Source: Zygnema cylindricum
Taxonomy: Eukaryota; Streptophyta; Zygnematophyceae; Zygnematales; Zygnemataceae
Assembly: GCA_037447655.1 (NCBI GenBank)
Contig: JBBHKE010002290.1
Span: 1 to 62,500, forward strand
Direction: 5' to 3'
Length of the DNA: 62,500 nucleotides
Made by a program: the position numbers and the translations under genes
Shown: in pieces, positions 41,075-51,998 of the stretch
How the letters are laid out: every line of letters begins with the position of its first letter
Numbering within the stretch: position 1 is the first letter of the stretch
The notes under the pieces: model-generated
Database searches by the model: none
What the model saw: only the letters and a program-made list of their open reading frames with translations
What the model was told of the DNA's origin: nothing

Positions 41075-42844
41075 ATAAAACTTAAGTATTTAACAAAGTG
41101 CATTAAATGAACTGAAATGATAATTGCATCACACATTTTATTTAACATCCCATTTTTCATAAATCCGAGCAAAGATTTTATCCACTTCATCACTCTTTCA
41201 TCCACACACAAACCGATTTCCCTCTTGTGATCTAAACAGCCAGCCCCATTTCCAATCTGCGACATACACCGAGATGCTAACCCTTTTACAGGCACATCTT
41301 CACAAGTGACATCACACCAAGTAGTGATGTCAAATCCATCCACCTCCAAATATTCCCAAAAAACACTAGTCCCCACTAAGTTCCTCATAAGATCTACATC
41401 TTCCGTACTCATATATTTATCCATGATAAGTACCCTATTTTCTGAACTTCCCTCACTCTCTCCCATGGAATTCTTTCCACTATCACTTTCTATTTTAATT
41501 CCCAATAAATATTTTTTCTCCCCTAAACCTTTAGTCAAATATTTCTCTTCTCCCCTATCCTTTAAAACCCCCTCTAGAATTAATTCTCCCCTCTCCTCGG
41601 AATCCGTTGAAGTCTCCCTTTCCGACCATTTTTCTGTTTCCAAAATATCTATGAAACTATCCTCAATATTTTGAACTCCCTCAAGTATCTCCTCTCTCTT
41701 TACTTCCCTTATACCTCCAAAAGCACACTGTTGCTTTCGTGGAATTTCTGTGTGCTTTTCTCTCTTCCCCATACTACTAATCCCGAAAAGCTCTACAATA
41801 TCTTCATCCACTTTCTCCTCTTCCCCTTCTTCCTCCTCATCCACATTCCAACTTCTAAGTTTTTCCAAACAAGGGCATTCCTCCATATAATGACCCTCTT
41901 CCCTACAAAAGAAGCAAACCCCCTTTTTCAAAGCTCCACTTTCTTTTCCTCTCCCTCTCTTTCCACCAAAGTTCCGATAAGGTTTACATTTGTCTTTCTT
42001 TCTCTCATCACGCTTCCGCTCGTCACTGCCGTTCCTCTCATGACGCTTCCGCCAATCACCACCAGCTGAAAATGCATTGACCTGTCCTTTCCCCTACGAA
42101 GCTCCAAAGTGCTTTCCTTCACAAGAATTATCCCCATGGTAAAGCTCCATGTCCATGAGGAGCCATCCATTGCCTGCATACGACAAATGATGTTTTCGTA
42201 CTCATCTGGGAGTTTCATAATTAGTGTATTAATCTTACTCTCCTCAGATTCTACATATCCCGCACTAGTAAGCTCAACGTATAACGCAACAATATCATTG
42301 CAAAACTCTATAATGCTACCCGCCTTTATAAACGTAGGCATCTATTTCATGTTTTACTAATTGCTGCCTCTGAATAGTCTCACTCTTATAAATCTGAATT
42401 AGTGCTTTTTATATCTTTGAAGCTTTGGTTAGACTTAAAAGAGTGATAGCTATCGACTTTGACACATATCTAAGTATGAGATGTTTTGCTATAGTGTTTT
42501 TGTATTCCCATATTTTTGTGTCATTTTCTTCAGTTTTAATCCCTACATGTGGTACCATAGTTGAGAGCCTAGCTCCTCTCACCATAGGTGTCCCATTTTC
42601 CTTCTCCCCTATTTTTCTATTCACGGAAAGATTTTTCCCTTCACCTTCCGTTGCATCTGAGCTCCGGTTGATATTCTGGGCAGCCTCACATGAATCTCCA
42701 TAGTAAGCTCCTCCAAAGCCATGTGGCGAACATCTCACTTGTCCTGAAACAATTCCCCATAAGTGCTTCTCGAAAAGCAATCCCTCCATTGTAAACGCCC
42801 AATACGTGAAGCCTGTTCCATCAAACATAGGCACCCTAGATGGT

Positions 42845-42856
42845 GAGCCCATAACT
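42845..42856 (-). other. Primer-binding site of element G
   Basis: AGTTATGGGCTC on the minus strand directly abuts the 5' LTR. It is a two-mismatch form of the anticodon-arm initiator tRNA-Met PBS. If initiator tRNA carries GAGCCCATAACC, as most eukaryotes do, the C-to-T change would restore pairing. Confidence 0.62.
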
Positions 42857-44037
42857 TGAAACTTTGAGACCTCCATTGGCCCTCAGAGTATGCAGATCCA
42901 AAAGAAGCTAATCTAGATAGTGCCGACTCCAAGTTGATATAAACCCAAGTGACTGACCCCTTGACAGTTGGAACCCCAATATAGATTCACCCCTGTGAAA
43001 TAACACTTTCTGTGTGCTCAGTTCCACCACAGAATGCAAAGTTAGAATATGAGATTTGGACACATTCACCCACTTTGACTTTCCCTTAGAAATGCAGCCA
43101 CCCTGGCAGACAAAAACTCTGACCGACTACACTCTTGTGTAGCCTGGACTCCCCTGAGTCCGCAGCAAAAAGAATCACTGAAAATGGTCAAGTAAATTGA
43201 TAGTTATGGCTGGCCAAAGTTTGCCATTTATACAGAGTGCTCTCTGGGAGAGGCAGCTGCCTACCCAAAATTTTCGAAGTCCTATTCCCTCTCTAAAACT
43301 CTATCTACTGAAGTACGGCACCAATCAAATTACTGTGTCGTACCGAAAAGTACAGGTGCCGGTGTACTCTATGTTCAACCATTGTACGACATTGCCAAAA
43401 TGTCGACACGTGTCGAATCAGGATTAGTTCCTGTAATCTCTTGAATTCCCGTGGTCCAATGTTACCACGCCACGTGTCATCTAACGTGGCAAAGACCGTA
43501 AAACGCCAAAAATGTCTTTTCCGTGATCGCGGCGCCTATTGTCGCCGTCCGATCAAAACCGGCTATAATCCTAGCCGCTGAAATTCGACGCGCGGTATTT
43601 GTTTCGCTATCGAAACAAATGCGCGGTATATGTTTTGTCCACATACCGTACTTCTTACTAAATTAAACTGTATCTATGTACTAAGTATCTATTAGCCGTT
43701 AAACGGATTAATCTACATATGACGATTTATATATTTATCAAACCCTATATATCGTAATATCTGTCCTAGACTTAACGGCTAGAGCTAACGGCTAATGCGG
43801 ATTGACGGACGGCAGGTACCAGGATCAATTCCTGGGTCCGTCAACTAACTTTTGGTAAGTCTACCTAATTTACCCCTTGTCTTCTCTAGAGAGCCTAGGC
43901 AGCCATGGCTCTAGCTCCGTATCCAGCCTTCAGTGACTACAACAAGTGTGGGGGCTTGGATAGGGGAGTTTAGAGGCAGACCGCCTCAGCTCTTTTTCTA
44001 TCCTAATATAGACCTAGAAAATATTCAAATATCAACA
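42857..44037 (-). mobile_element. 5' LTR of non-autonomous copia element G
   Basis: 1181-bp partner of 39779-40959, followed by TSD gtagt (44038-44042) and gypsy gag. The minus-strand PBS inside (42845-42856) reads AGTTATGGGCTC, two changes from the canonical GGTTATGGGCCC. The gag ATG (42876) is inside the LTR. The palindrome is at 43597-43620. Confidence 0.95.
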
Positions 44038-44450
44038 GTAGTGCTTCACGTAATGTTTCCAAACGTGGTCGCATTGCCGAGGCGATTTAACCTAGTCGCA
44101 GTTCAAAATTCATTAGTTCTTTCACTTGATCGTGATTGTGCATTAGGTACACTTCCTTTATTAACCGAAAACAAATGATACACGATCCCTTAGAGGGACC
44201 AACATTGCAGGGCGAGCCGGAACAGCTGCACGAGGCGCAACAGCGAATTGATGAGGAACCTCAAGTATTTCAGGTGAAATTTTGTTAATTGCAGAGTCAA
44301 AAACTGCGGGTACTGCGGCTTAGAAAAGAACTTCTAGGCTATTAGTTATGGCTAAAGATCTAGAATATGCGGGTGCCATTGCTATCATAATACAAATTGA
44401 CGCATATTTGCATGTATATAAAAATAGGGCAGATCCCTTAAAGTAGGGCC
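44038..44450 (-). pseudogene. Ty3/gypsy gag, N-terminal part
   Basis: On the minus strand, from 44450: MAMAPAYSRSLAITNSLEVLF, a stop, then AVFDSAINKISPEILEVPHQF and, after a frame change, IASAMRPRLETLREAL, which joins the 39773 piece across element G. The identification rests on that join and on position upstream of the zinc knuckle. The fragment ends at the 3' LTR of E. The missing gag start and 5' LTR are predicted to lie left of the window. Confidence 0.7.
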
Positions 44451-46309
44451 TGTTGATTTGAGGTAACTAGTGACCCAGAGGAGGAAGAAGAAGCACGAGC
44501 AGTTGCGATAATATTTAGATTACAAAAGAGGAAACTCTCACGGGAACCACAAAAGGACCGACTTCACAATGAAGCCCCAAGCAAACTAGGGTCTACAAAT
44601 TTGCCACAATATAAAGAGAATAAGAAAGAAATCACATGAGAGTTTCACAAGGTTATGCCAAAAGATCACAATGATCTTTCAATTCAAAAAGACAGAAAAA
44701 CTACTTCGCTGTTTTCCATGAAACTCTGAGACCTCCATAAGTCCTCAGAGTGGACAGCTTCCAAGAAGCCTCTAGGATAATCCTGACCCCTTTGTGTTTA
44801 AGCAAAAATAACTGCCAATATGACAGACAAAAACTTTGACCACCTTCACCCTTGTGAAGGCAAGACTCCCCTGAGTCGATAGCAAAAAGAATCTCTGAAT
44901 TTGCTCCGCTGAGCAGTGAGTTATGGAGGGTCAAAGTTGACCTTTTGTACAGAAGCTCTCTGGGAGAGAGGGTCCTATCTTCTAATTTTTCTAAGTCCTA
45001 TCTCTCTCACAGACTCTATCTACTGATGTACGGAACGAATCAGATTACAGTTCCGTACGCAAAAGTACAACTGCCGGTGTACTTTATGTACGGACATTGT
45101 ACGACATGGCCTAAATGTCCACACGTGGAATATCCGGATTCGCTCCTTTAATCCTCGAAATAGCTGCGCTCCAATGTTACATCGCCACGTGTCATCCGAT
45201 GTGGCGATGCCCACAAACCGCCGAATTCTCCTTCCGCAATCTCGGCGCTAATTCCGGCCGTCCGATTAAACTCACATTTGATCGTAGCCGTAATAAATAC
45301 ATGCGCGATATTTGTTTCGCTTACGAAATCAATGCGCGTTATTGATTTCTTATCCGTACCGCAATTCGTACTTTTACACTACCATATCTATGTATCCTGT
45401 TGACAGTTATAGTTAAATGATTTATCCTACGTGTACATGTTTAAATAATTATCGTACTATATACTACGTAACACTACTTCTAGACTTAACGGCTAAGGCT
45501 ACCGGCTATCTATTTTCTGACGGCCGGCAGGTACTAAGATCAAATCCTGTCGCCGGCACATATCTTTTAGTAATTAATCCCTAGACTAATATAAATTTCA
45601 CGTAAACTTGAGGATAGCCTAGGTAGCCATGGCTCTAGATTCCTCTCCAATTTCTCAGTGACTGCGACAAGTTTGAGAGTCGGAGAGAGAAGTTAGAGGT
45701 AGACTGCCTCGGCTTCTTTATTTCTATTCAGACCTAGAAAATACTTATGACCATTAATTTCTACATTCCATTCATTGAATTCCTAACTCCAAAATATTAT
45801 AAGTCCTACATATACAAAGTGAACCTATAGCTGATCTAAACCATACCACATTTACCGTGGTGTGTCAGTACACTAAACATTAATCATACTAACCCGTGCC
45901 ATCTACCGTACAAGTATTTACATCAATCTTTAACCCTAGCCGCTTATAAAGTACGTAGTCAAAGTTAGTACGCAGAAATGACGGCTCGGTCAATATTCAT
46001 TTTCCAATAATGACATCGAACTCCGTCCGCCATCCGCGTATTCATTCATCACCGAAGATGAACCTCCACGTGTAAATCTAACCCCTCAAGTAAATATGTA
46101 CTTTGTTTACCAACTCAATCAAGCTTGACTTCCCCACGGACCAACACGTGTTAATAGAGTGTACCAAAATCTGTCAACTCCCTTTGGAGTTACATACCAC
46201 ACCACATCTTGTCTACGTCAACTCAGTCTGTACACAAAAATTGGCTAAGTCTAGACTCTCTTTCTCACACACGAGATATAGAGAGGACTAAAGGTTTCCA
46301 AGACCAACA
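44451..46309 (-). mobile_element. 3' LTR of copia element E, split by a solo LTR
   Basis: LTR sequence 44451-44718 (TGTTGATTTG...) and 45766-46309 (...AAGACCAACA) together match E's 5' LTR (50796-51613) and F's 3' LTR. The intervening 44719-45765 is an inserted solo LTR. The outer flank is gypsy gag gggcc (44446-44450), which does not match the flank tattg beyond E's 5' LTR. Confidence 0.92.
44719..45765 (-). mobile_element. Solo LTR inside E's 3' LTR, TSD ttcca
   Basis: 1047 bp, TGAAACTCTGAGACC...AATTTCTACA, with perfect TSD ttcca at 44714-44718 and 45766-45770. It is the same family as 24607-25662. It contains seven GTACs within about 45029-45105, CACGTG sites (about 45122 and 45185) and a tRNA-like module near 45484-45560. 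Confidence 0.94.
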
Positions 46310-47323
46310 CTCGCTTAAACCTTAAGACTCTCTACACCTCTAAGTCCACATGCCTCTCTACAAAACTTCAACTTTGGTGCAGGTAAAGGCTTAGTTATCA
46401 TATCTACTACCATCATCTCATCTGACAAATAACTGAGTTTTAAAATTCTGTTCACCACGTTCTCTCTTACAAAATGCAACTTTATATCAATGTGCTTGCT
46501 TTTGAAGTGATGACTTGGGTTAGATGCAATCCCTATAATAGCCTGGTTGTCACACCATAGAATTTGAGGTCTAAATTGCATAAAGTGAAGTTTTTGAAGG
46601 AGAGACTTTACCCAAAGTAACTTCTTCACAACTAAGCTGGCTGCCATGTATTCAACCTCCATTGTAGACTGAGCTGTGACTTTCTGAAGCTTACTGCTCC
46701 AGCAACATGTTTTGCTTCCGATCTTTATAATGAATCCGGTGGTGGAGCGTCGGCTTGGGATGTCCCCGTAGCTCGCATCGCTCCAAGTTTGAATCTTGAC
46801 CTCTTCTCTACCGAGAGCGAGTCGTAGATTCTATGTCCTTGGAAGATACAAAAGGACCCTCTTTGCTGCCTCCCTATCTGATCTCCTCGGATTTTGTAAA
46901 CTCCGGCTTAGAGCACCAACTACAGCCGCAATGTCCGGGCGTGTGCAGTTAAGTTCTTGAAGGAGAGACTTTACCCAAAGTAACTCCTTGACAACTGAGC
47001 TAGCTGCCATGTATTAGCCTCCATTGTAGAATGAGCTGTGACTTTCTGAAGCTTGCTGCTCCAGCAACATGTTTTGATTTCGATCTTTATAATGAATCCG
47101 GTGGTGGAGCGCCGGCTTGGCATGTCCCCGTAGCTCGCATCGCTCCAAGTTTGAATCTTGACCTCTTCTCCACCGAGAGCGAGTCGTAGATTCTGTGTCC
47201 TTGCAAGATACGGAAGGACCCTCTTTGTTGCCTCCCAATCCGATCTCCTCAGATTTTGTAAACTCCGGCTTAGAGCACCAATTGCAGGCGCGATGTTCGT
47301 GCGTGTGCAGTTCATTTAGTACA
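46310..47323 (-). pseudogene. Copia element E: RNase H with internal 363-bp tandem duplication
   Basis: The RNase H region appears twice: about 46594-46956 and 46957-47319 align with a 363-bp period. Both start at the KSLLQKLHFM region and extend to the TR.NIA.A.GALSRSLQ region. 46662-46315 gives the true C-terminus (DNQAIIGIASNPSHHFKSKHIDIKL, DMITKPLPAPKL). 47315-46971 is the first copy. Each copy has suffered small changes, including loss of the YMAAS codons in one. Confidence 0.9.
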
Positions 47324-48240
47324 TTAGGCTGCCAACAATTTGACGATATGGAATGGCATCAATAAAATCTGCCTCCCTTGATTCGAGGTGTCATCAAAAA
47401 TGACTCCTCCCTTGGTCTCCATGCCTTCCACCTTTTGCTTGAGTTCCATGGGAGTGGCACTTCCCTTTGCCTTTGCAAGGCCAAACTTCTCATGCATATT
47501 CCCAATCGCTTCCCGTTGTGTTAGATATATTTTTCTCATATTTCTATCCTTTTCTCTCTGAATCACGAGAATATCTTTTGCCTCTCCTAAATCTTTCATC
47601 TCAAATCCCAAATTAAAGGCTGCCTTTATTTTTTTAATCTCATTTAATGACTTATTCAGTAGTAGCAAATCATCTATATACACAGCAATGTAAATAATCC
47701 CATCTTCCCCTTCTATAACATAGACTGAGTGATCTGAACTAATCCTCACAAAACCGAGACTAGTTAGAAACTCATCTAGTTTCAGATTCCACTGACGTGG
47801 ACCTTGCTTCAGACCGTACAAAGATTTCAACAGTTTACATACCAGATTTTCTTTTCCCGTCTCTGTATACATTTCAGGCTGCCTCATATAAATCAAGTCA
47901 TCTAAATCTCCATGCACGAAAACTGTCTTAACATCTATTTGATGGAGTTCTATTTCCACAATGGCTGCTAAAGACAAAATAATTCTAACAGTTGGAAACC
48001 GGACAACCGAAGAGAAAGTCTCCTCATAGGGAATTCCCTCCTTTTGACTTTACCCCCTTGTAACAAGCCTAGCTTTATATCTTTCAATAGAATTATCTGG
48101 ATTTAGCTTAACTTTAAAAACCCACTTACAACCGATGGCCTTTCGATGTGGCGGAAGCTCCACAAGCTCCCAAGTTTGAACCTCCATTATCGATCGCATT
48201 CAATCATTTGCCGCAAAGATCCATTGATTCTTTTTCGGGG
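47324..48240 (-). pseudogene. Copia element E: reverse transcriptase
   Basis: 48190-47980 encodes the RT start (KWVFKVKLNPDNSIERYKARLV, then a TAA within RG.SQKEG). 47977-47324 continues with HQIDVKTVFVHGDLDDLIYMRQP, SLYGLKQGPRQWNLKLDEF and YIDDLLLLNKS. The catalytic YIDD is intact, and here the frame is not shifted as it is in F. Confidence 0.92.
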
Positions 48241-48649
48241 CTGAAAAGGCTTGCTGTATGGTGACTGGTTCGATTGTGGTTGTTAAAAATAGGGCATGTT
48301 TTGCCGGTTCACCTCGCAGCCTGCTGCTTTGCCTTCTTCCCCTCGGAAAATCTGAGGTTGGAACTGTTTGATCCGTACGCTGCTGCCGAGGAGGAGGAGG
48401 AGGAGGAGAAGGAGGAGGAGGAGGAGGAGGAGCTTGCTGTACAGGTTGAACAACCGGAGTTATCGGAGTAGGAATAGAGGAAGAACTTGTGAAAGAGGAA
48501 AGAGGAACATTTTTAAAAATTACATATTCTTGATTTTTGGCATTTTTCTCAAAATCTGTCATGCCAAAATCATCGACCGATTGACTTTGTTCCTTAACCT
48601 GAATTTTCCTAGCAACCTGAAGAGTTTTCTGGCCTGGTTTGTAAACTCT
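48200..48649 (-). pseudogene. Copia element E: proline-rich spacer between integrase and RT
   Basis: 48562-48200 is an open frame with TPITPVVQPVQQ followed by a proline tract made by GGAGGA repeats on the plus strand (about 48386-48432), then DFPRGRRQSSRLRGEPAKHALF. Such low-complexity spacers follow the integrase GKGY-type domain in copia elements. F's homologous tract (about 91-130) is shorter. Confidence 0.85.
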
Positions 48650-49200
48650 TTAGCCTACTGACTCATCATCATAACCCATAAAAAATGCCGAGACAGATTT
48701 TGGATGAAGCTTAGAAATAGGAAGAATATCCAAAATAAAACATTTACTACCAAAAACCTGGAAGTGACTTACATTGGGTTTCTTTCTGGTCGACATTTGA
48801 TAAGGTGTCTTCCCATTTACCGCCTTAGTTTCTATTCTATTCCTAATATAAGATGCACAAGAGAAAGTCTCACCCCAAAACTTGAAATTTATCCTTTTAT
48901 CCAACATCATAGATTTTGCACTCTCCGTTAAATTCCGGTTAAGTCTTTCGGATACTCCGTTTTGCTCCGGAGTATAGGGAACTGTAAACTAACGAGATAT
49001 GTCGTGTTCCGTTAAATAATCCCAAAATGCATTCGAAATATATTCTCCCCCGTTGTCAGACCGAAGAGAGAGAATCGGCTTCCCGTGAAGCTTTTCCGCC
49101 CACGTCCGAAAATGCTTGAAGTGAGTGAACACTTCACTCTTCTCCTTCATGAAATAAACTTGGCTATACCACTAGAAGTCATCCGTAAATGTAACTAGAA
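48650..49200 (-). pseudogene. Copia element E: integrase core and C-terminus
   Basis: After a stop at 49170 (FTDDF.WYSQVYFMKEKSEV) the core continues with SDNGGEYISNAFWDYL, a TAG, VPYTPEQNGVSERLNRNLTESAKSM and 48910-48650 (LDKRINFKFWGETFSCASYIRNRIET, HFQVFGSKCFI, GYDDESVG). The catalytic D, D and E positions are all present. Damage is limited to three point stops. Confidence 0.9.
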
Positions 49201-50854
49201 ACCGATTGCCACTAACGGAAGGGACTTTAGACGCGCCCCACACGTCCGAATGAATAATATGCAGCAAATTCATTGCCCGGTTATCCGCGGTTTGAGGTAG
49301 GGGCAGCTTGTGAAGCTTCTCTAAAGCACAACCATCGCAAACATGAGAATCTTTTTGTCCTAATTTGACCCCATCTATCATTTTTTGTTTCACCATTTTA
49401 TCAAGTTTTTCGTGATGAACATGACCAAGCCTCTTATGCCACAAAACATTTTCCGGAAGGACACTTGAGTATGCAAAGTCAAATTCATTAGCCAAGTCCA
49501 TCCGGTACAACACGTTTGGGCCTCTAGTTCCTACCAAGGCTACTCTCCCATCTTTTCTTACTACCTTCTTCCCATTCTTTTGCAAAATTTCAAATCCTTT
49601 CATTTCAGCCACAGAAGTGAAAACAAAAATTTTCTTAAACTTTGGAATATAGAGAACATCATGTAAGATTCTCTTTACAATCTGACCATTGATGTCACAT
49701 GATAACTCCACGCTTCCTTTTGCCGTAGCCTCCACACCACTATCATCTGCGTAGTAGTTTCGACGAGTCGTAATCGGAGTAAGGGTTTTGAAGTAAGCCC
49801 GGTTGCCGCACATGTGGGAAGAGCACCCGGAGTCCATAATCCATCCATTCTCTTGAGACCCCTCCATGAGATATTTTGCAAGGGCAAAGAACTCATCATC
49901 TTCCGATTGCGGAAATCTGACCACATCATCTTTTTCCCCCAACGATTCGTCTTGTGGCGTCTCATCAAATGCAAGGAACGCCGCATTTTTCACCGGCAAT
50001 TTTGGTGCTGACCCATTTGAAGGTGGTTCCTCCGATCGCACCTTCCATCCCGCACGGTAAATTCCTGTTTCACACGCTTTTATAAATGCTGGGCACAGCC
50101 GGAAAACATGACCTTGACCGAAGCAATAGACACACCTATCATATTGCCTATAATTAGGATTAGGGGTGAAGTTCCTATTTCCGGAAAATCTAGTCGGCCT
50201 ATATGTCTCGGCATTGTACGCTACCGCTGATTTTCCACCATTCAATGCTATCTGAGTTGCCTCTTCCTGTAGAATGTAATCTTCAGCTACAGATATATTC
50301 CATCTAGCCTTCTCCAACCTTTTCAATTGTTCCGCGGTTCCTTTATATTCAGTAGGAAGGCCTCTCATTAAAATCATAGCTTGATGATAGGGAGGAAAAT
50401 TCCCCCCGGAACATGCATTTTTCGACAGCAAAAGCTTCAAGCCATTACAATACGAGTTCATATCACCCCTGGTATACTTATAATCTCAAATTTTCCCAGC
50501 AGTTATAACCTCATTCTGCTCAATAGCTATCACATATGACTCCCGCAAAGCCTTCCATATATCACATGCTTTAGAGATATTGATATATGTCATGCTCAGA
50601 TCTTCGGACAAGAGTAGTTTGAGAACATGCAATGCATCCTCATTTTTTTTTTCAAAATCAGAATCCGTATCTGAAAGAACACCGGAAATCACATTATACA
50701 ATCTCACTTGCTTAAGGTAAGACTTAGTCAAATCCGCCCAATATAAATATTTTTTGCCATTAAACACCGGGATCCGTGAGGGTGGGCCCGTGACCTGTTG
50801 ATTTTAGGCAACCGGTGAACCAGAGGAGGAAGAAGAGGCACCAGCAATTACCAT
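49172..50854 (-). pseudogene. Copia element E: gag, protease and integrase zinc domain
   Basis: Gag starts at the LTR-borne ATG (50854; MVIAGASSSSSGSPVA) but E has TAA where F has TCA just before the LTR end. 50767-50486 holds VFNGKKYLYWADLTKSYLKQV. One stop near 50484 precedes 50461-49172, an open 429-codon frame with the gag core, CCHC knuckle CVYCFGQGHVFRLC (about 50130-50090), retropepsin WIMDSGCSSHMC (about 49835-49800), integrase HHCC (LWHKRLGHVHHEKL...CDGC) and HSDVWGASKVPSVSGNRF with the first catalytic Asp. Confidence 0.92.
50782..50795 (-). other. Primer-binding site region of element E
   Basis: Minus-strand GGTCACGGGCCCAC adjoins the LTR end (...AAATCAACA). It is the same position and length as the other elements' PBS but has two T-to-C changes against GGTTATGGGCCC, so it is either mutated or matched to a different tRNA. 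Confidence 0.55.
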
Positions 50855-51613
50855 AATATTCAGATTACAAAAGAGGAAACTCTCACAGAAACCACAAAAA
50901 GACCGACTTCACAATGAAGCCCCAAGCAAACCAGACACACACTAAGTCTGCAAATTTGCCACAATATAAATAGTGTAACAAAGAAAGCTCATGGAGATTT
51001 TCACAAGGTTTTGGCAAAAGATCACGATGATCTTGCAATTCAAAAGGACACAAAAACAGCTTCGCAATTTTCCATTCACTGAATTCCTAACTCCAAAATC
51101 TTCTAAGTCCTACATATTCAAAGTGAACCTATAGCTGATCTAAACCGTACCACATTAACCGTGGTGTGTCAATACACTAAACATTAATCAAACTAAACCT
51201 CGCCATCTACCGTACAAGTATTTACATCAATCCTTAACCCTAGCCGCTGCTAAAATACGCTGTCAAAGTTAGTCCATTGAAATGACGGTTTCGTCAATAT
51301 TTCTCTTCCAAAAATGACGACGAACTCTGTCTTTCGTTCGCGTTTTCATTCATCACCGAAGATGAACCTCCACGTGTAAATTTGGTCCCTCAAGTAAATA
51401 TGTACTTTGTCAACCAAGTGAACCACGCTTGACTTCCCCACAGACCGCCACGTGTACATAGAGTGTACCAAATCTGTGAACTCCCTTTGGAGTTACATAC
51501 CACACCACATCTTGTCGACGTCAACTCAGTCTATACACAAAAAACAGGCTAAGTCTAGACTCTCTTTCTCACACACGAGATATAGAGAGGACTAAAGGTT
51601 TCCAAAACCAACA
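50796..51613 (-). mobile_element. 5' LTR of copia element E
   Basis: 818 bp, TGTTGATTTT...CAAAACCAACA in window orientation, equal in length to F's 3' LTR. The outer flank tattg (51614-51618) continues into the second half of the gypsy PHD finger. Confidence 0.93.
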
Positions 51614-51767
51614 TATTGCAATCTGGGATTCCATTTGGAGTGTTTGGTTCCACCTCTGCACACTTTCTCGACTGGACAGTGGTTTTGACACGAAAGTCGC
51701 GACCTATAGGCTGTCCTTACCAGCTTCCTCGCACGCTAAGTAGCTCCGGGGGGGGGGGGGTTCCATC
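51614..51767 (+). pseudogene. Ty3/gypsy PHD-finger C-terminal half
   Basis: On the plus strand NLGFHLECLVPPLHTFSTGQWF followed by TGA and HESRDL (split: GFHLECLVPP, TFSTGQWF). This continues the PHD finger interrupted at 2665 by F's LTR; flank bases caata/tattg fit a single target site. A run of twelve G (about 51749-51761) follows and may be the gypsy polypurine tract. Confidence 0.8.
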
Positions 51768-51998
51768 CTTACTCACCTTACCTTGCTTGGTCTTTTATTT
51801 TTTGTTTAGTACATTTGTTTGGGATGTTTTGTCTTTTCAGACAGATTCATTTATTATTTTTTGCGGTATATATGCTTTGCACTCAGGTTATGGTCATGAA
51901 TATTGTACAAATGTTATGGTCATCCATTTTCTAGTATTCATCAGCACCACAAGCTAGATTTGATGCATGCTATTTACGGTTGTGTTGTCATGCACGAC
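51768..51998 (+). repeat. Gypsy terminal-repeat-like unit, right-hand proximal copy
   Basis: Inverted copy of 7012-7250, ending TGTCATGCACGACAAC. It begins straight after the G-run downstream of the PHD finger, as expected for the start of a 3' LTR. Confidence 0.55.

Larger units (their letters stand above)
40960..42876 (-). pseudogene. Copia element G: gag plus miniaturised pol remnants
   Basis: Between LTRs only 1.9 kb remains. 42876-42409 is gag from the LTR-borne ATG (MEVSKFQVMGSPSRVPMFDG, ending LTKASKI before a TAA). 42341-41928 continues gag (FCNDIVALYVEL, MKLPDEYENIICRM). 41931-40966 is open for 321 codons: zinc knuckle CFFCREEGHYMEEC, then short disconnected pieces that each align to copia pol (QQCAFGGIREV, KKYLLGIKIE, FDITTWCDVTCEDVPV, VMKWIKSLLGFMKNG), ending in a Lys-rich tail. 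Protease active site, integrase and RT core are gone. Two frame changes lie in gag. It is best seen as a non-autonomous derivative mobilised in trans. Confidence 0.85.

Noticed and set aside
40966-41090. Lys-rich tail as a nuclear-localisation domain
   Set aside because: It is encoded by a T-rich slippage-prone tract on the opposite strand next to the LTR. There is no sign it is under selection.
44043-44178. Independent plus-strand ORF at 43933-44178
   Set aside because: It crosses G's LTR end into gypsy gag on the opposite strand. The minus-strand reading joins cleanly to the rest of gag.
48368-48470. Arg/Glu-rich plus-strand ORFs
   Set aside because: Antisense shadow of the proline-rich spacer of copia E, produced by a GGA repeat.
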